In this document: piece by piece, positions 25,964 to 35,925 of the stretch
How positions within the stretch are numbered: position 1 is the stretch's first letter
Layout: each line of letters opens with the position of its first letter
Source: Cryptomeria japonica
Taxonomy: Eukaryota; Streptophyta; Pinopsida; Cupressales; Cupressaceae
Direction of reading: 5' to 3'
DNA length: 64,000 bases
Assembly (NCBI RefSeq): GCF_030272615.1
Contig: NC_081409.1
Coordinates: 878,053,594-878,117,593 of the forward strand
Made by a program: the position numbers and the translations under genes
The notes under the pieces: generated by a model
Databases searched by the model: none
Seen by the model: the letters and a program-made list of their open reading frames with translations, nothing else
What the model was told of the DNA's origin: nothing

Positions 25964-26040
25964 TTATATTAAAAAAATAAAAAATAAAAAAGTTAAACTT
26001 AAAAAAAAAAAAAAAATAGTGCATAGGGGTTTCGAGCCAA

Positions 26041-26259
26041 ACCACTGTGCTTTTCACAGTGGTCGGTGCGGCCGGGAGCTGCCGCTGTGGGCGACCACAG
26101 TGGGCGGCGCCACTGTGGCATTCCACAGTGGACAGCCCAAGGACCGCCACTGTGGGCGTTCACAATGTTGCGGCCACTGTGGCTTCCCATAGTGGACGAC
26201 CGAGCACCGCCACTGTGGGCGGCCATAGTGGTCGCCACCACTGTGGAAGTCCATAGTGA
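26041..26259. repeat. GC-rich hairpin array in D
   Basis: An abrupt GC-rich island in AT-rich DNA. It contains about seven inverted repeats of the core CCACTGTGG...CCA(C/T)AGTGG with loops of 3-5 bases, starting at about 26042, 26082, 26110, 26147, 26174, 26210 and 26238. The copy at 26110-26131 has perfect 9-bp arms and the loop CATT. The spacing averages 33 bp. A matching five-unit array exists in D2 (49841-49999). Open frames on both strands here are by-products of the repeat. Confidence 0.85.
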
Positions 26260-26346
26260 GCGGCGCCCCGGGGTTGCCGCCCGCCGCCATCTCAACCTCC
26301 ACCCCTGTCATAATACATGGCCACCGCTCCTTTGAGGAATCTTTCG

Positions 26347-26363
26347 CCCCCCCCCCCCCCCTG
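26347..26363. repeat. poly-C run
   Basis: An uninterrupted run of about 15 cytosines between the hairpin array and aaaccctagcccgg. D2 has no such run at the matching place. Its length is prone to sequencing and assembly error. Confidence 0.85.
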
Positions 26364-26518
26364 CATAAACAAAGTAGCAAAAAAAAATATAAAACCCTAG
26401 CCCGGGTAGGGCTAGGGTAGTATAAAACAACAATGAAATTTTAAAAAGTGGGGGTATTATATAATAAATATCCTTAGTTAGGGTTTGCATGGGTTATTTA
26501 ATAAAGATGTGTAGTTTA

Positions 26519-26564
<46 letters not shown>

Positions 26565-26675
26565 ATGTATGTATATATATATGTATGTTTATGTATGTAT
26601 ATATATATATATATATGTATATGTATGTATATATATATGTATGTATATGTATATATATGTATATATATATGTATA
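26519..26675. repeat. TA / TATG microsatellite in D
   Basis: A long run of ta dinucleotides followed by tatgtatg variants. It lies on the other side of the hairpin array from the 25786-25963 microsatellite, so the array is bracketed by AT repeats. Confidence 0.93.
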
Positions 26676-27288
26676 GAGATTGAAAACATGTGTAGAAAGG
26701 AAAACCTTTTAAATTAAATATTTTATCTTGAGGTATAATTTATATATGTTTTTAATAAACATATGGATTTATTCAAAGAAGAAAAATAAAATGTTTCAAT
26801 TTAAAATACTATGAAGTTTAATCCCTTTAGTAATGTTTGACAAATAGGGTAAGTTATTTGGATAAAATTAAACTTTATAGGAAAATATTCCTTATGAAAT
26901 TTAATCGACCCTCTAGTCGATTTAGTTTAAACTACTTTTTAATTATTGTTAAATAAAATAAAGGCACTTACAAAACTATATGCTATGACTATTTTAATTA
27001 GTTCTAAAATCAATTAATGGCTATTGGGGATTAATTTTATCTGGGCCAATTAATTGACTAAATTAGTTTATTGATTAAAATCGATGAGACAATAAAACTA
27101 TTCATTTAATATTCAACATTTAACTTTAAAATTATTTTTACTTACTTGAGTTAGTAGATAGAGTTAACTCTAAACATAGTTAAGACAAAACATGTTAGAG
27201 CATTTCTTTGCTAATTTAATGTTTTAAGTTGTGATTTAAAAAAAAAAATTTATCCCGTTCTTGCCTAAAGTTTGGGCATGGCATTTCT

Positions 27289-27427
27289 CATACACACATT
27301 GTTTGTATTGCTTTGGTAACCGGTCTACATTTTGTTTATTTCATATTGAACCGATATAGCTCTGATTAAGTGAAAATTGTTTAAATCATTGATTCGCCCC
27401 CCTCTTAGTGATCCATTGTGTCCAACA
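27289..27427 (+). repeat. 3' LTR of element A, last piece
   Basis: Matches about 1742-1880 of the 5' LTR (cacacattgtttgtattgctttggtaacc) and ends in CCAACA at 27427, followed by the TAAAG duplication. Confidence 0.92.
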
Positions 27428-27432
27428 TAAAG

Positions 27433-28780
27433 AATGAATCAAAAATGAACTCAGAATTGCACAAACTTGCAGATATGAAAATGAGATACTGAAAGCATGA
27501 AAGGGGGATGATTCTAGATGTGTACCTGATGTTGCAAATTGAACAAACTGGCCTAGACTAGGGTGCCATGACATTGTCCTATTTCTGCAAATAGGAGGTT
27601 GCAACTGAGACATTGCAACTTGGAGGTACTTAGTCTACAATCTATCAAATTTGACTACAAAATGGAGGGACCAGGGTGTCATGCCCCTGTCCTGGGTAGG
27701 CCTAGGGTGCCATGCCCCTGTCCTTGATAGATTTCTACACTTCTAAGACTTCTGAGTGGTCCTGATGCCTTTTCCAAACCTGAAACTGCCTTTGGATGCT
27801 TGTTTATGCACCTACAACTAAAAAGGGAAGGTTTGCATGGCTATATGGGGCTTTTCCTTAGTCAAACCCCTTTGTTGGTGATTTCCACCTCCACAAATAA
27901 CCATTAATGTACTGAAAATGTGTGTGCTATAACCTTGTCTGTATGCAAGATCCTAAATAATAAGAAACTAGAGCTACCCTACACATGAGAGTAAACCCTA
28001 AATGTAAATGACAATGCTTCAAACCAAATATTCTAAATGATCTAAACCATGAATGTAAATATGAAAAATGATGTAAAGAAGCTCATACAAAGACATGAAA
28101 ATAACATGAAATCATACCAATCCCCAAGGGAGAGATATTGCCACTAGATCTCCTATTACTCTTCAATGTCTTCAAGGCTTCTAATTGATGATGAATGCTT
28201 GATGAAATGTTTTTTAATGTTGTTGAAGACTCTACATAGGCTTCTCTTTCACTACATAGAAGGCTCCTTATACTTGCTTTGTTGAAAACTTCCTTAGATT
28301 AGATAGATCTTAGTTGCCTTCAAATCAAGAAAGAGAGCTCGTAAGTATGAAACCCTAGATCTTAATTTTGACTTAATTCCACCTTTAGGCCGACCTAGGA
28401 ATTGAATTTCCTGCCAATCTTTTGGGTTTAAGCATTATAATATCATAGAATTGTGCTCTTAAAATTTTGAGAAAAAAGTCGAGGACCATGTGGACTTCCG
28501 CCCCGGTCCAACCAACTTTTCACCAAAATTTCACGGCCATTATATATGATGATATTAGAGTGAATCCCAAAGTTATAACAGATTTCAAGGTGTTTTGATA
28601 TGCGAAATTGGGCCTTAAATGTTGAAATAGGATATAATTAGGGTTTATGATTAAATGATTTATTGGAGGAATACAATAAAAATGGGCACACTTAGGGTAA
28701 AGGGCCCAATTTTATAATGTGTGAAATTATGAAATATGACTTTAGTTTTAATTTAATTAATTAATCAAATGCTTAAAGGG
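27433..28780. other. degenerate gypsy-like LTR/leader sequence (host of A), no gene
   Basis: This DNA was joined to 1-122 before A inserted. It shares marker phrases with element E: ttaggccgacc...aatttcc at about 28387 (E LTR 34900 region) and a module ggaccatg...ccccggtcc at about 28483-28507 followed by agttataacagatttcaaggtgttttgat (E leader at about 40190). It also has three copies of agggtgccatgccctgtcc-type sequence at about 27570, 27670 and 27705. It is therefore an old relative of the E LTR and leader, probably minus strand. No open frame of interest was found. Confidence 0.55.
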
Positions 28781-30148
28781 AAATTAGAATTGCAAGATGC
28801 AAGACACACTAAGGCAGGTGCTAACCTAAGTGTGAAATTATACCACCCTAGCAAGGGTGTACAATTTACAACACTACAATATCTAATCATGGGAAAAAAT
28901 TCAGTTCATCTTGATCCCAAACAAACCTCACAATTATGTTCAAAAGGATTGAAAACCCTTAAGTTGTCTATACAAATGTCAAAATCTAAAATTTAAAAAA
29001 TTTGCAAATATTTTTTTGAATCTAAAAAATTGATCTTGTGTGCCTTAACTTCTATATTGTTTGATAGATCTAGTGGGTTTTTGCAACTTTTTTTTATTCA
29101 ATTTGTTTATTACCGATTGATATATGAATTTTTGCTATAAAAAATATTTGATCTCCAATTGTTTTTTTTGGTATATTTTAGCTTCAGATCTAGAACTTTT
29201 TAGTAGATTTTTTTGACATAACAATGAAATCCATAAATAGTCAATGCATGGGTAGATTTTTATTGGGTATTTCCTACTTTTTACTTGCATTTTCTCTTAT
29301 GTCCAATGACTTTTTGGCATGAGCTTCTTTTTTGTTAGCTAGTTTCTTTTTGTTTTGTTTTGTTTTGTGCATAGTAGTACCCTATCCTTTATTGTTGGTG
29401 ATGGTTTGTTTTTCATTGCCCACTATTATTGTTGGGAGATTGACTCAATTTTTATGTCACTTGATTGATCCAAACCTTATTGTCTTATATAAGAATCTGA
29501 CCTCTACACCCTTCTCGAATGATCCCAATGGACTGTTTGTGAAGTTTCTTTTTTAGTCATGATCTATATTTTTTTAGAGTTCCCATTCATTCTATACTCC
29601 CATCAAGGATTTTTCACATTCTCTTTGATGTCCTCCCTTTATCCCTCTACTCCAACATAGCTTGCAAATTTCCCAAGAAGCATTCAATGAATTTGTTTAT
29701 TCTCTTTGTAGCCTCTTAGTCTTCTCATGGCATTTCACATTATTTAGTTACATTACTTGATGTCTTTGATCATTTTGGAGGCATTTCATATCTTTCCTAG
29801 ACCGAACAATAGTACGAGACATTGTGTTACTCAACACCTTGGCATGAGTTGTTGGAAATATAATCCCAACTACCCCGTCAAGTATAGTCAACATCAGGAC
29901 AAGAAATATTTGGCCATAGATTTGATTAAATACTACATTAAATCCCCCAACCCATCTTTTATCTCATCAAATAAATTACACAACTACCTGCAAGATATTT
30001 TCCAATGTATGCAATCAATATGTAGATTTCTAGAAGCTTCTTCAACTACCTCCCGCCCATTCCAAAACTGAAAATATGGATTGATGTCTTTTGTTCAACT
30101 CTCTTTTATTATTCTTTGTTTTTACATCAGCTCCCTTGTTTTCTAACA
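28781..30148 (+). other. probable 5' LTR of element J and older sequence, no gene
   Basis: Ends in ttctaaca directly before a copia-type primer site at 30150, so the right part is probably an LTR. I could not find its TG start or a partner LTR. The short open frames here show no domain and look fortuitous. Confidence 0.4.
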
Positions 30149-30149
30149 A

Positions 30150-30160
30150 TGGTATTAGAG
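30150..30160 (+). other. primer binding site of J (initiator-Met tRNA, one change)
   Basis: tggtattagag after ...ctaaca and one a; the family form is tggtatcagag. The spacing matches elements B and C. Confidence 0.65.
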
Positions 30161-30777
30161 AAAGTAAATTAGGGCAAAGATCAAAGTAAGTCATTTCCAA
30201 CAGAGAAGAAAAGTTGTTCAAATGCCCTAGCTAGTTTGTTGTTGAGAGTTGATGGTATATCGCCTAGAAAAACTTGTAGAGGCAGATGAATCTGAGTGTC
30301 TGATGATCTGAAAAAAATCCTTTGATTATAGAAAGAGAAGGCTTCCAACAGCTGTAGAAAGAGAGCTAGTTGCTACTAAGGGAGATTATACACTGGAGTG
30401 CAAAAGTTGTTGAAGAAAAGGCAATTATGCTGGAGAAATAAGAAACTTAAAAGCTATAGTTTGGAGGAAGCCAATAGCAGTTAAAAAGAATGCCAAAAGG
30501 AAGATTCTAGTTTCTTAGAAGTGTAATATTTGAAGTTGATCCCACCTCAAAAGAGGGCACTATCATTGTTGTGAATCTATGAGCAGAGGGATGACCAAAT
30601 CACTGAAGAAGTCAATGAAGTCGTAAAAGGGAGAAATAGAGGAGTTGTAGTTGTCATTGCAAGGAGGCAATTTGCACTAGTAGAAAAATAGTCAAGTGTC
30701 TGGAAAAGGTAAGTTTTTTTTTTTTTTTTTGTCTCAATGAGAAAAGAAGTTGAGTAAAGAAAGAGAAAACAAATGAT

Positions 30778-31575
30778 TTGGAAGAAGAGTTGAAGGAATG
30801 TAAGAAAAAAAATTCTAAAATGATTATTCTTTTAAAAGAGAAACAACTAGAGAAATGTAAACTTTTAAATGAGAATTATGAGCTTGAAAAGGAATTAAAC
30901 AAAGTAAAAGAGAAAAATGAAGATCTACAAGAAAAGATAATGTTGATTGATGAGATTAAGAAAAGGAACAAAGAGTTAGAAGAAAAATTAGAGTTTTTTG
31001 ATGAGTTAAAAGAGAAACTAAAGAAATTAGAAGAGGAGAATAGTCTATACAAGAAGGAAATATCAAAACTAAGACAACAGAATGAAAGTTTGAAGAAAAA
31101 TCCAGTAGTTAGTGATGCTTCATGTGACACAAAAGATTTGTGTTCATCATTTGGTAAAAGTGATTTAGCTGAAACTATTTGTGATAAAGAATGTAACAAA
31201 GAATATGGCAATGTGTATGCAAATATTGCTAGTTGTGATATTGATAATGAATGATGGTTTGAAAAGAATGTTGGTTTCAAAATAATGAAGAAAATGGGTT
31301 ATGAAGGTAAAGGATTGGGAAAGTATGGACAAGGAATCAAAGAGCCCATTCAACTAGTAGAGAGGTCAAAATATGAAGGCCTTGGATATAGAAAAGGTGA
31401 AAATGATGTTCAACATGATATATATTTAAACAAATTAGTTCAAAGAAAGAAAGAAATCCGTTGTTCTCATTGTAAGAGAGAAGGACATATTAAAGACATG
31501 TATTGGAATTTGCATCCATGTAAAATTTGTGGTTTAAGAAGTCATCTTGAAAAGATGTGTTGGAAGAAAGATTGA
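30778..31575 (+). pseudogene. element J Gag-like frame: coiled coil, G-patch, two zinc knuckles
   Basis: One frame, broken by a TGA at 31252. Residues from 30778 to about 31110 form a long E/K/L coiled coil with heptad spacing. The start is uncertain; the first in-frame ATG is near 30818. After the stop comes a G-patch, KKMGYEGKGLGKYGQGIKEP (31285-31350), with the spaced glycines and a second LGY further on. Two knuckles follow: CSHCKREGHIKDMY (last Cys is Tyr) and CKICGLRSHLEKMC (intact). The frame ends TGA at 31573. G-patches bind RNA or activate DEAH helicases in cellular proteins. No protease or RT follows before element G begins. It could instead be a captured host fragment, but the knuckles and the upstream primer site favour a retroelement Gag. 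Confidence 0.6.
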
Positions 31576-31871
31576 AAGAGTGAATGTATAACAAGTTGTA
31601 TAAAAATGGATTGTGGATGGACCTATAGACCTAATTGGTAAAAGCTCATAGATATGTTCAAAAAGTTGTACAAATTTTCATATGTAAAGAATGTTAGTAG
31701 TCACAAAAAGTTTGAATGTTCAAATGGAATGAAAAATGTTTTTTTGTCAAAATCATTATCTAGCAAGATAACTACAAATTGTATAATGTTTTGAAGACTT
31801 GTAAACAAAAAATTGAGAGATCAGTAGATCTAGAGATGGTTTGGAGTTATCAAGTAAGGAATAGATTTGAG
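31576..31871 (+). other. rest of J before insertion of G, no gene
   Basis: AT-rich, with many stops in every frame and no pol motif. It ends at TGATGG, the edge of the G LTR. Confidence 0.5.
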
Positions 31872-33262
31872 TGATGGTATGATGAATCAATGGGGATCTA
31901 GTTAACTATTGAGAGGGGGGGATGAATTAGTAGATAGAAAACTTAATATACTTTCACCAATCTCAAAATCAACCTCTCAAGACAAACTCTAAATTGACAA
32001 AATACAATATCACTGTCAAGTAAACCAGATAACTGTTATAACTGACTAATTGTAAAACATCTTTGAAACTCTTAAAACCTTTTAACTAAATCATTTAAAT
32101 ACTTTACTGACAGTAATTAAAATATATTTTAAATTGTTTCTGGTTATCATAACATATCAAAGTAGATTTAGTAGTTAAGCAATTCAACCAAAGTAAACAT
32201 AACCATAAAAACATTCACCACTTGACACAATATTTGTGATGTGGAAACCCAAATGGGAAAAACCATGGTGGGAATGAATACCCAAAAGTATTTTGAACTC
32301 TTCTAAAGTTCACCCTAATAGGAGCCTAGCCTGTTAAAGATTTACAAAAAGTCCCATTAAGAATAAATCCTGTTAGGGACCACCCCGTTAAGGGATTAAC
32401 TATAATGCCCTATTAGAAGCAATACCCTGTTAGGAGTAACCTTGGTAGAGGATTTGAAATCCAAGTTAATGGACCACCTGGTTAGAAGATTTGGATAACA
32501 CTAAGCTTGTTAGAGCTTACCCGGTTAGGGGATTTGATTGTTGTAATTGTTAGAAAACAACAGGGATTTGTTGATCTATTTGAATAGAACTACACTTGCT
32601 TATTCAGATCCTTTTCATGCTCCTATCTGCCTGTACACATATTGTAGATACATCATTTGGTTTGGAAACCACTCACTCTTACTCTTAAATACAAATTGCC
32701 AATGCACTTCAACAAAAAAACTCATCAACCTTATAAATAAAACAATAGATCAATAACACATCACAAAACTAATTATCTCATAGAGATTACAAACAAATCA
32801 GTTCAAGTATGACCATTAGATTACATAGCAATCACTGCACATCATACAAGATATCCTTGAATGCTCCTTGATCATCACTTCATTGAACATAGTAACTCAT
32901 TACACGGTTTCCATTACATGCAATGAACTTTCTCATTCCCAAGATAAAAACCATTATCTCTACGTACGAAAAACCATTTGAAATTGTTCTCATATAACAT
33001 GCATACATGTCATAATCATTACCGTTCATCATTTGATCATAATCTACTTCAACCAATTCACCAAGCTCCATCGGTTAGGGTTTGGTCTCATCTACAGGTA
33101 GGTTTCCTTCACAAACTCACCTACCGGTTGGAGTTCCCTTTGCTAGTTCTTCCTACTGCTTACAAAACAAAATTATAACAACATTATTACATCATTACTA
33201 GTTAATTGATGTCAATGACAACATAACATTTCATTAATGCAATCTTCATGCAAATGCTAACA
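31872..33262 (-). repeat. 3' LTR of element G
   Basis: 1391 bp, related to 6966-8387 over its whole length, including the ttgttagg-type internal repeats and the cattcaccacttgacacaa phrase. The purine tract of the coding strand (ccaaaaggggagat) lies next to it at 33263-33277. Confidence 0.85.
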
Positions 33263-33561
33263 ATCTCCCCTTTTGGCATTGATGGAAATACAAGTATCAA
33301 TACCCTTGATTGTGATGATGTGTGTAGGAATCTTGGTTTACATTTTATCACAATCATACAATTCTCCACATAGCCTTATAGTTCTTCTCCCCCTTTGACA
33401 ACAATGCCAAATTAAAAGTAAAACATGCAATTATGTCAAACTTCAATGTTCAACATCATCAACATGCAACTTGATGCTCCCCCTGTGGAATAAATTCCAC
33501 TCTACACCAATCCTGTAAAATTCTGCAAGTAGCTCTAGGACTAATGTATTCTACATCATGC

Positions 33562-33750
33562 TCAATTGACCTCATGTAGGGGTACAACCCATAAATGAAT
33601 TCTAAGATACTCAAAAGTAGTCTTAGGTAGAGGTTTAGTAAAGATGTCTGCAAGTTGCTCCTTGGTAGAAACATGATCCAATATCACATCTGTACTCTGC
33701 ACTTTTTCTCTCAATAAATGATACTTCAATTCAATATGCTTGGTTCTATC
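33562..33750 (-). pseudogene. element G pol, C-terminal RNase H fragment
   Basis: Read from right to left it gives RTKHIELKYHLLREKV, then VSTKEQLADIFTKPLPKTTF and a stop at 33562. This is the usual copia RNase H C-terminus and is close to that of C. The first residues of the apparent open frame right of 33750 belong to the F LTR. No stop falls within this short part. Confidence 0.85.
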
Positions 33751-33969
33751 TGTTGGCATTCTACACTCTTATGAGAATAGTTGATGTTGTCATTGATGGC
33801 AACCAGCTAGCAACCCACCAGCAATAGATTTCTACATGCCCAACATCACATATATTATACACCGGTAGACACCAACACCAACAGACACTTCACCAACATT
33901 CAGATTACATCGACAACAAAGCATACTGGCACTCCAGCCGACATGGGATGAACTTTCATTTATTGTAAT
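33751..33969 (+). repeat. 5' LTR of element F, first piece
   Basis: TGTTGGC...gttgtcattgatggcaacc is the typical start of the copia LTRs in this window. The last five bases, GTAAT (33965-33969), are the target duplication of E and are repeated at 41770-41774. Confidence 0.75.
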
Positions 33970-35182
33970 TGTAAAGCGGAAAAATCACGATCGAACTCTA
34001 GTTGTTCTCCCCTCTTCCGACTCCGAGGAGAGAGAAGGGAGGTTCGCTAGGATTCGATGGTTTTTCACTTAGGGGAGAGACTTTACATTCAAAAGAGGGG
34101 TTGAAACTCATAAGATCCAATCCCACGCAATGCAAGATTGGATGCTAAATGAATTTCAAGGGTTAGGAAAAAAAGGCTACCCTCTTTTGTACAGAATGTT
34201 GTTAAGAAAATTAAGCTAAGCATGCATAGAAAGTCATAAAGATTCACTTATAAACTGAGTTCGGGTTATAGGATGAAGCTGCGGACCTGGAATTAGCAGT
34301 AAAATGTCGATACGACGCTGTCCTGCAAATTTGAGTAAAAGTTGTCGGGACGATGGCGCCCGGCGCCACGGTCCTCCGAAAAATCTGTGAAACGAAGGGG
34401 GATCTGTTCGTCTCTGCACAAGGATTCTAGATCTTCAATTTCAGCCGCGTACCTGCAACCTACACATAGAAAAGCGAAGACGATTGGGGGGTTAGGGATT
34501 GGGGGTTTTCCTTTAGGTCAAACCCCAGTTTTGGAATTAACCAAGAAATGAGCAAGAGCTGTAAATGTAAATGACTGTAAAACAAGTACTAATACCTTGT
34601 TCTAAGGATGTTTGTATCCTTATGTGCAAAGGTTTAGATGTTGTATGTTGTATGTTGTATGTTGTAGCATGTAGTATGTGATCTCCTCTTCAATGGTTGA
34701 ATCCTTGTCTTGAATGCAACACTTAGCCTTGAAGGGAGACTTGAGATGATCAATTGCTTGAAGGAATGCTTGAATGCTTGAATGCTTGAGTATAATTTCC
34801 ATGCCTTGTACACATATCCTCTTCATATCCCAAATGAGAGAGAAAAATGTAGTTTATATACTTGTCATTTAGGGCTGATAGACTGATTTTCCCGACCTTA
34901 GGCCGACCAGGGAAAGTTAATTTCCAAATTGCAAACAAAAAGACCCGAGCCCCTTAGGAGACCGGGCCCAAAATAGGACCCAGGGACTAGGGCGCTGGGC
35001 GCTCTGGTCCCACCTCCCGGGACAGCAGGGTGCAAGGAGGTTCAGGCCAGGGTCCTTGAAAAATGCAGTTTTCAGTGTTGTGAGCAAGTTTCAGGGTCTC
35101 CATTCAGGTTGCATGTTGCGTCGCCATCGTGAAGACCGAAATGCAGTCGAAATTGCAAGTGTCACAATTTTAGGACGCTACA
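33970..35182 (-). repeat. 3' LTR of element E
   Basis: 1213 bp, about 98% identical to 40526-41769. It carries a TATA-like tatataaact on the minus strand (34851-34861), the near-palindrome ggcgcccggcgcc (about 34350-34375), a triple tgtatgttgta phrase (about 34634-34665) and ggaatgcttgaatgcttgaa repeats (about 34760). Confidence 0.95.
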
Positions 35183-35199
35183 TTTAGCCCCCACTTTAG
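35183..35199 (-). other. polypurine tract of E
   Basis: The + strand reads tttagcccccacttta next to the left LTR; on the coding strand it is taaagtgggggctaaa abutting TGTAGCG. This supports the minus orientation. Confidence 0.85.
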
Positions 35200-35925
35200 C
35201 GGGAGTATAAGCATACACTCATACTTCCAGTAAAGTACAAGGAAACAACATTGAAAGACTTTCACCACGTCAAGGAGGCAAGATACACCGAGCCCCCAGT
35301 GGACTAAGGATCTTACGACTTCGATTGACAAAGTAAAAGGGAAGATCATGAGGAAGAACCATGACTGTCAGTAGTAAGGTTCCCTCACTATGAGTCATGC
35401 AAGAAAGATATCAAAAATTTTCAAGGCAAGGTTAAATTTACCAAGAAATTTTCAAGTATCTTGAAAAGATATGAATGGGATGTATGCCCCCCTACGTTAA
35501 AGCGATCACACACGCCTCACCGGGGGTGATTGTTTTAACGTAGTGATACATATAAGAAATGAGAAAGGAGCACGTTATCGCAAGGATTTAGCCTCCAAGT
35601 GTGAGATAAACCCAAGGATAATATACACAAAACACAAAGCACGAGGTGACCTCGCTTTCCTCGGGGTCAGTATGCTGTATGATAATTCATGTATATATAT
35701 CATATGTATGTATGCATAATTGTTCTTCATTCCCCAATCAAGGAAGGTCACCTAGAAGAAGGGAACACATGTGTCTTTTGAGTCAACATGAGAGAGATCG
35801 AGAGATCTCAATGCTTTGCATCGTCCAGAAGTAGACAACACCAAGGACAACAAATAGAAGAATGAGAATAACATATAGAAGAAGTAACAAAAGAGAGGGG
35901 GAGAGAGTCTACTATGCTAATGCAA
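35200..35925 (-). other. E 3' untranslated region, no gene
   Basis: 726 bp between the gag stop and the purine tract, where an autonomous gypsy element would have several kilobases of pol. It contains the inverted pair cctacgttaaagcgatca / tgattgttttaacgta (about 35492-35544), which could form a stem with an 18-bp loop region. No protein domain was recognised. Confidence 0.7.

Larger units (their letters stand above)
23080..27283. mobile_element. element D: 4.2-kb non-coding LTR-like unit (probable solo LTR)
   Basis: Starts TGTGAGGCCC and ends GGGCATGGCA, flanked by TTTCT at 23075-23079 and 27284-27288, so it inserted as one TG...CA unit with a 5-bp duplication. It has no primer site, no polypurine tract and no gag or pol. 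A second, diverged copy with the same order of parts lies at about 46772-50970 (D2). A TG...CA unit with a 5-bp duplication and no interior is what a solo LTR leaves after recombination. 4.2 kb would be long for an LTR, though some plant gypsy LTRs reach that size. Inside are AT microsatellites, a GC-rich hairpin array and a poly-C run. Strand is unknown. Confidence 0.75.
128..27427 (+). mobile_element. Ty1/copia LTR retrotransposon A, full length but split by C, B and D
   Basis: Element A runs from TGTTGG at 128 to CCAACA at 27427 and is flanked by TAAAG duplications. Without inserts C (6966-14332), B (15714-22410) and D (23080-27283) and their duplicated target bases, A is about 9.0 kb. It has a 1753-bp 5' LTR, a degenerate initiator-Met primer site, gag with UBN2-like, knuckle and coiled-coil parts, pol in the copia order, a polypurine tract and a 3' LTR in three pieces. 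Its LTRs look roughly 10% diverged by eye, so it is the oldest complete element here. Stops and a gag frameshift make it inactive. Confidence 0.92.
31872..33750 (-). mobile_element. Ty1/copia element G, 3' end only, minus strand
   Basis: Consists of the 3' LTR (31872-33262), a polypurine tract, a 3' untranslated region and the last part of RNase H. The LTR begins TGATGGTATGATG and ends GCTAACA and is clearly related to the LTR of C, with much divergence. The element is cut at 33750 by the start of F. Its remainder is expected beyond the right edge of this window, on the far side of F. Confidence 0.8.

Noticed and set aside
25999-26380. Overlapping open frames of 69-108 codons on both strands in the D hairpin array
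   Set aside because: They arise because the GC-rich repeat has few stops. The proteins are repeat translations (HSGG, PLWA, TVV) with no domain and no match in the D2 copy.
26489-26683. 64-codon Tyr/Ile frame
   Set aside because: Translation of a TA/TATG microsatellite; the same applies to 49591-49785.
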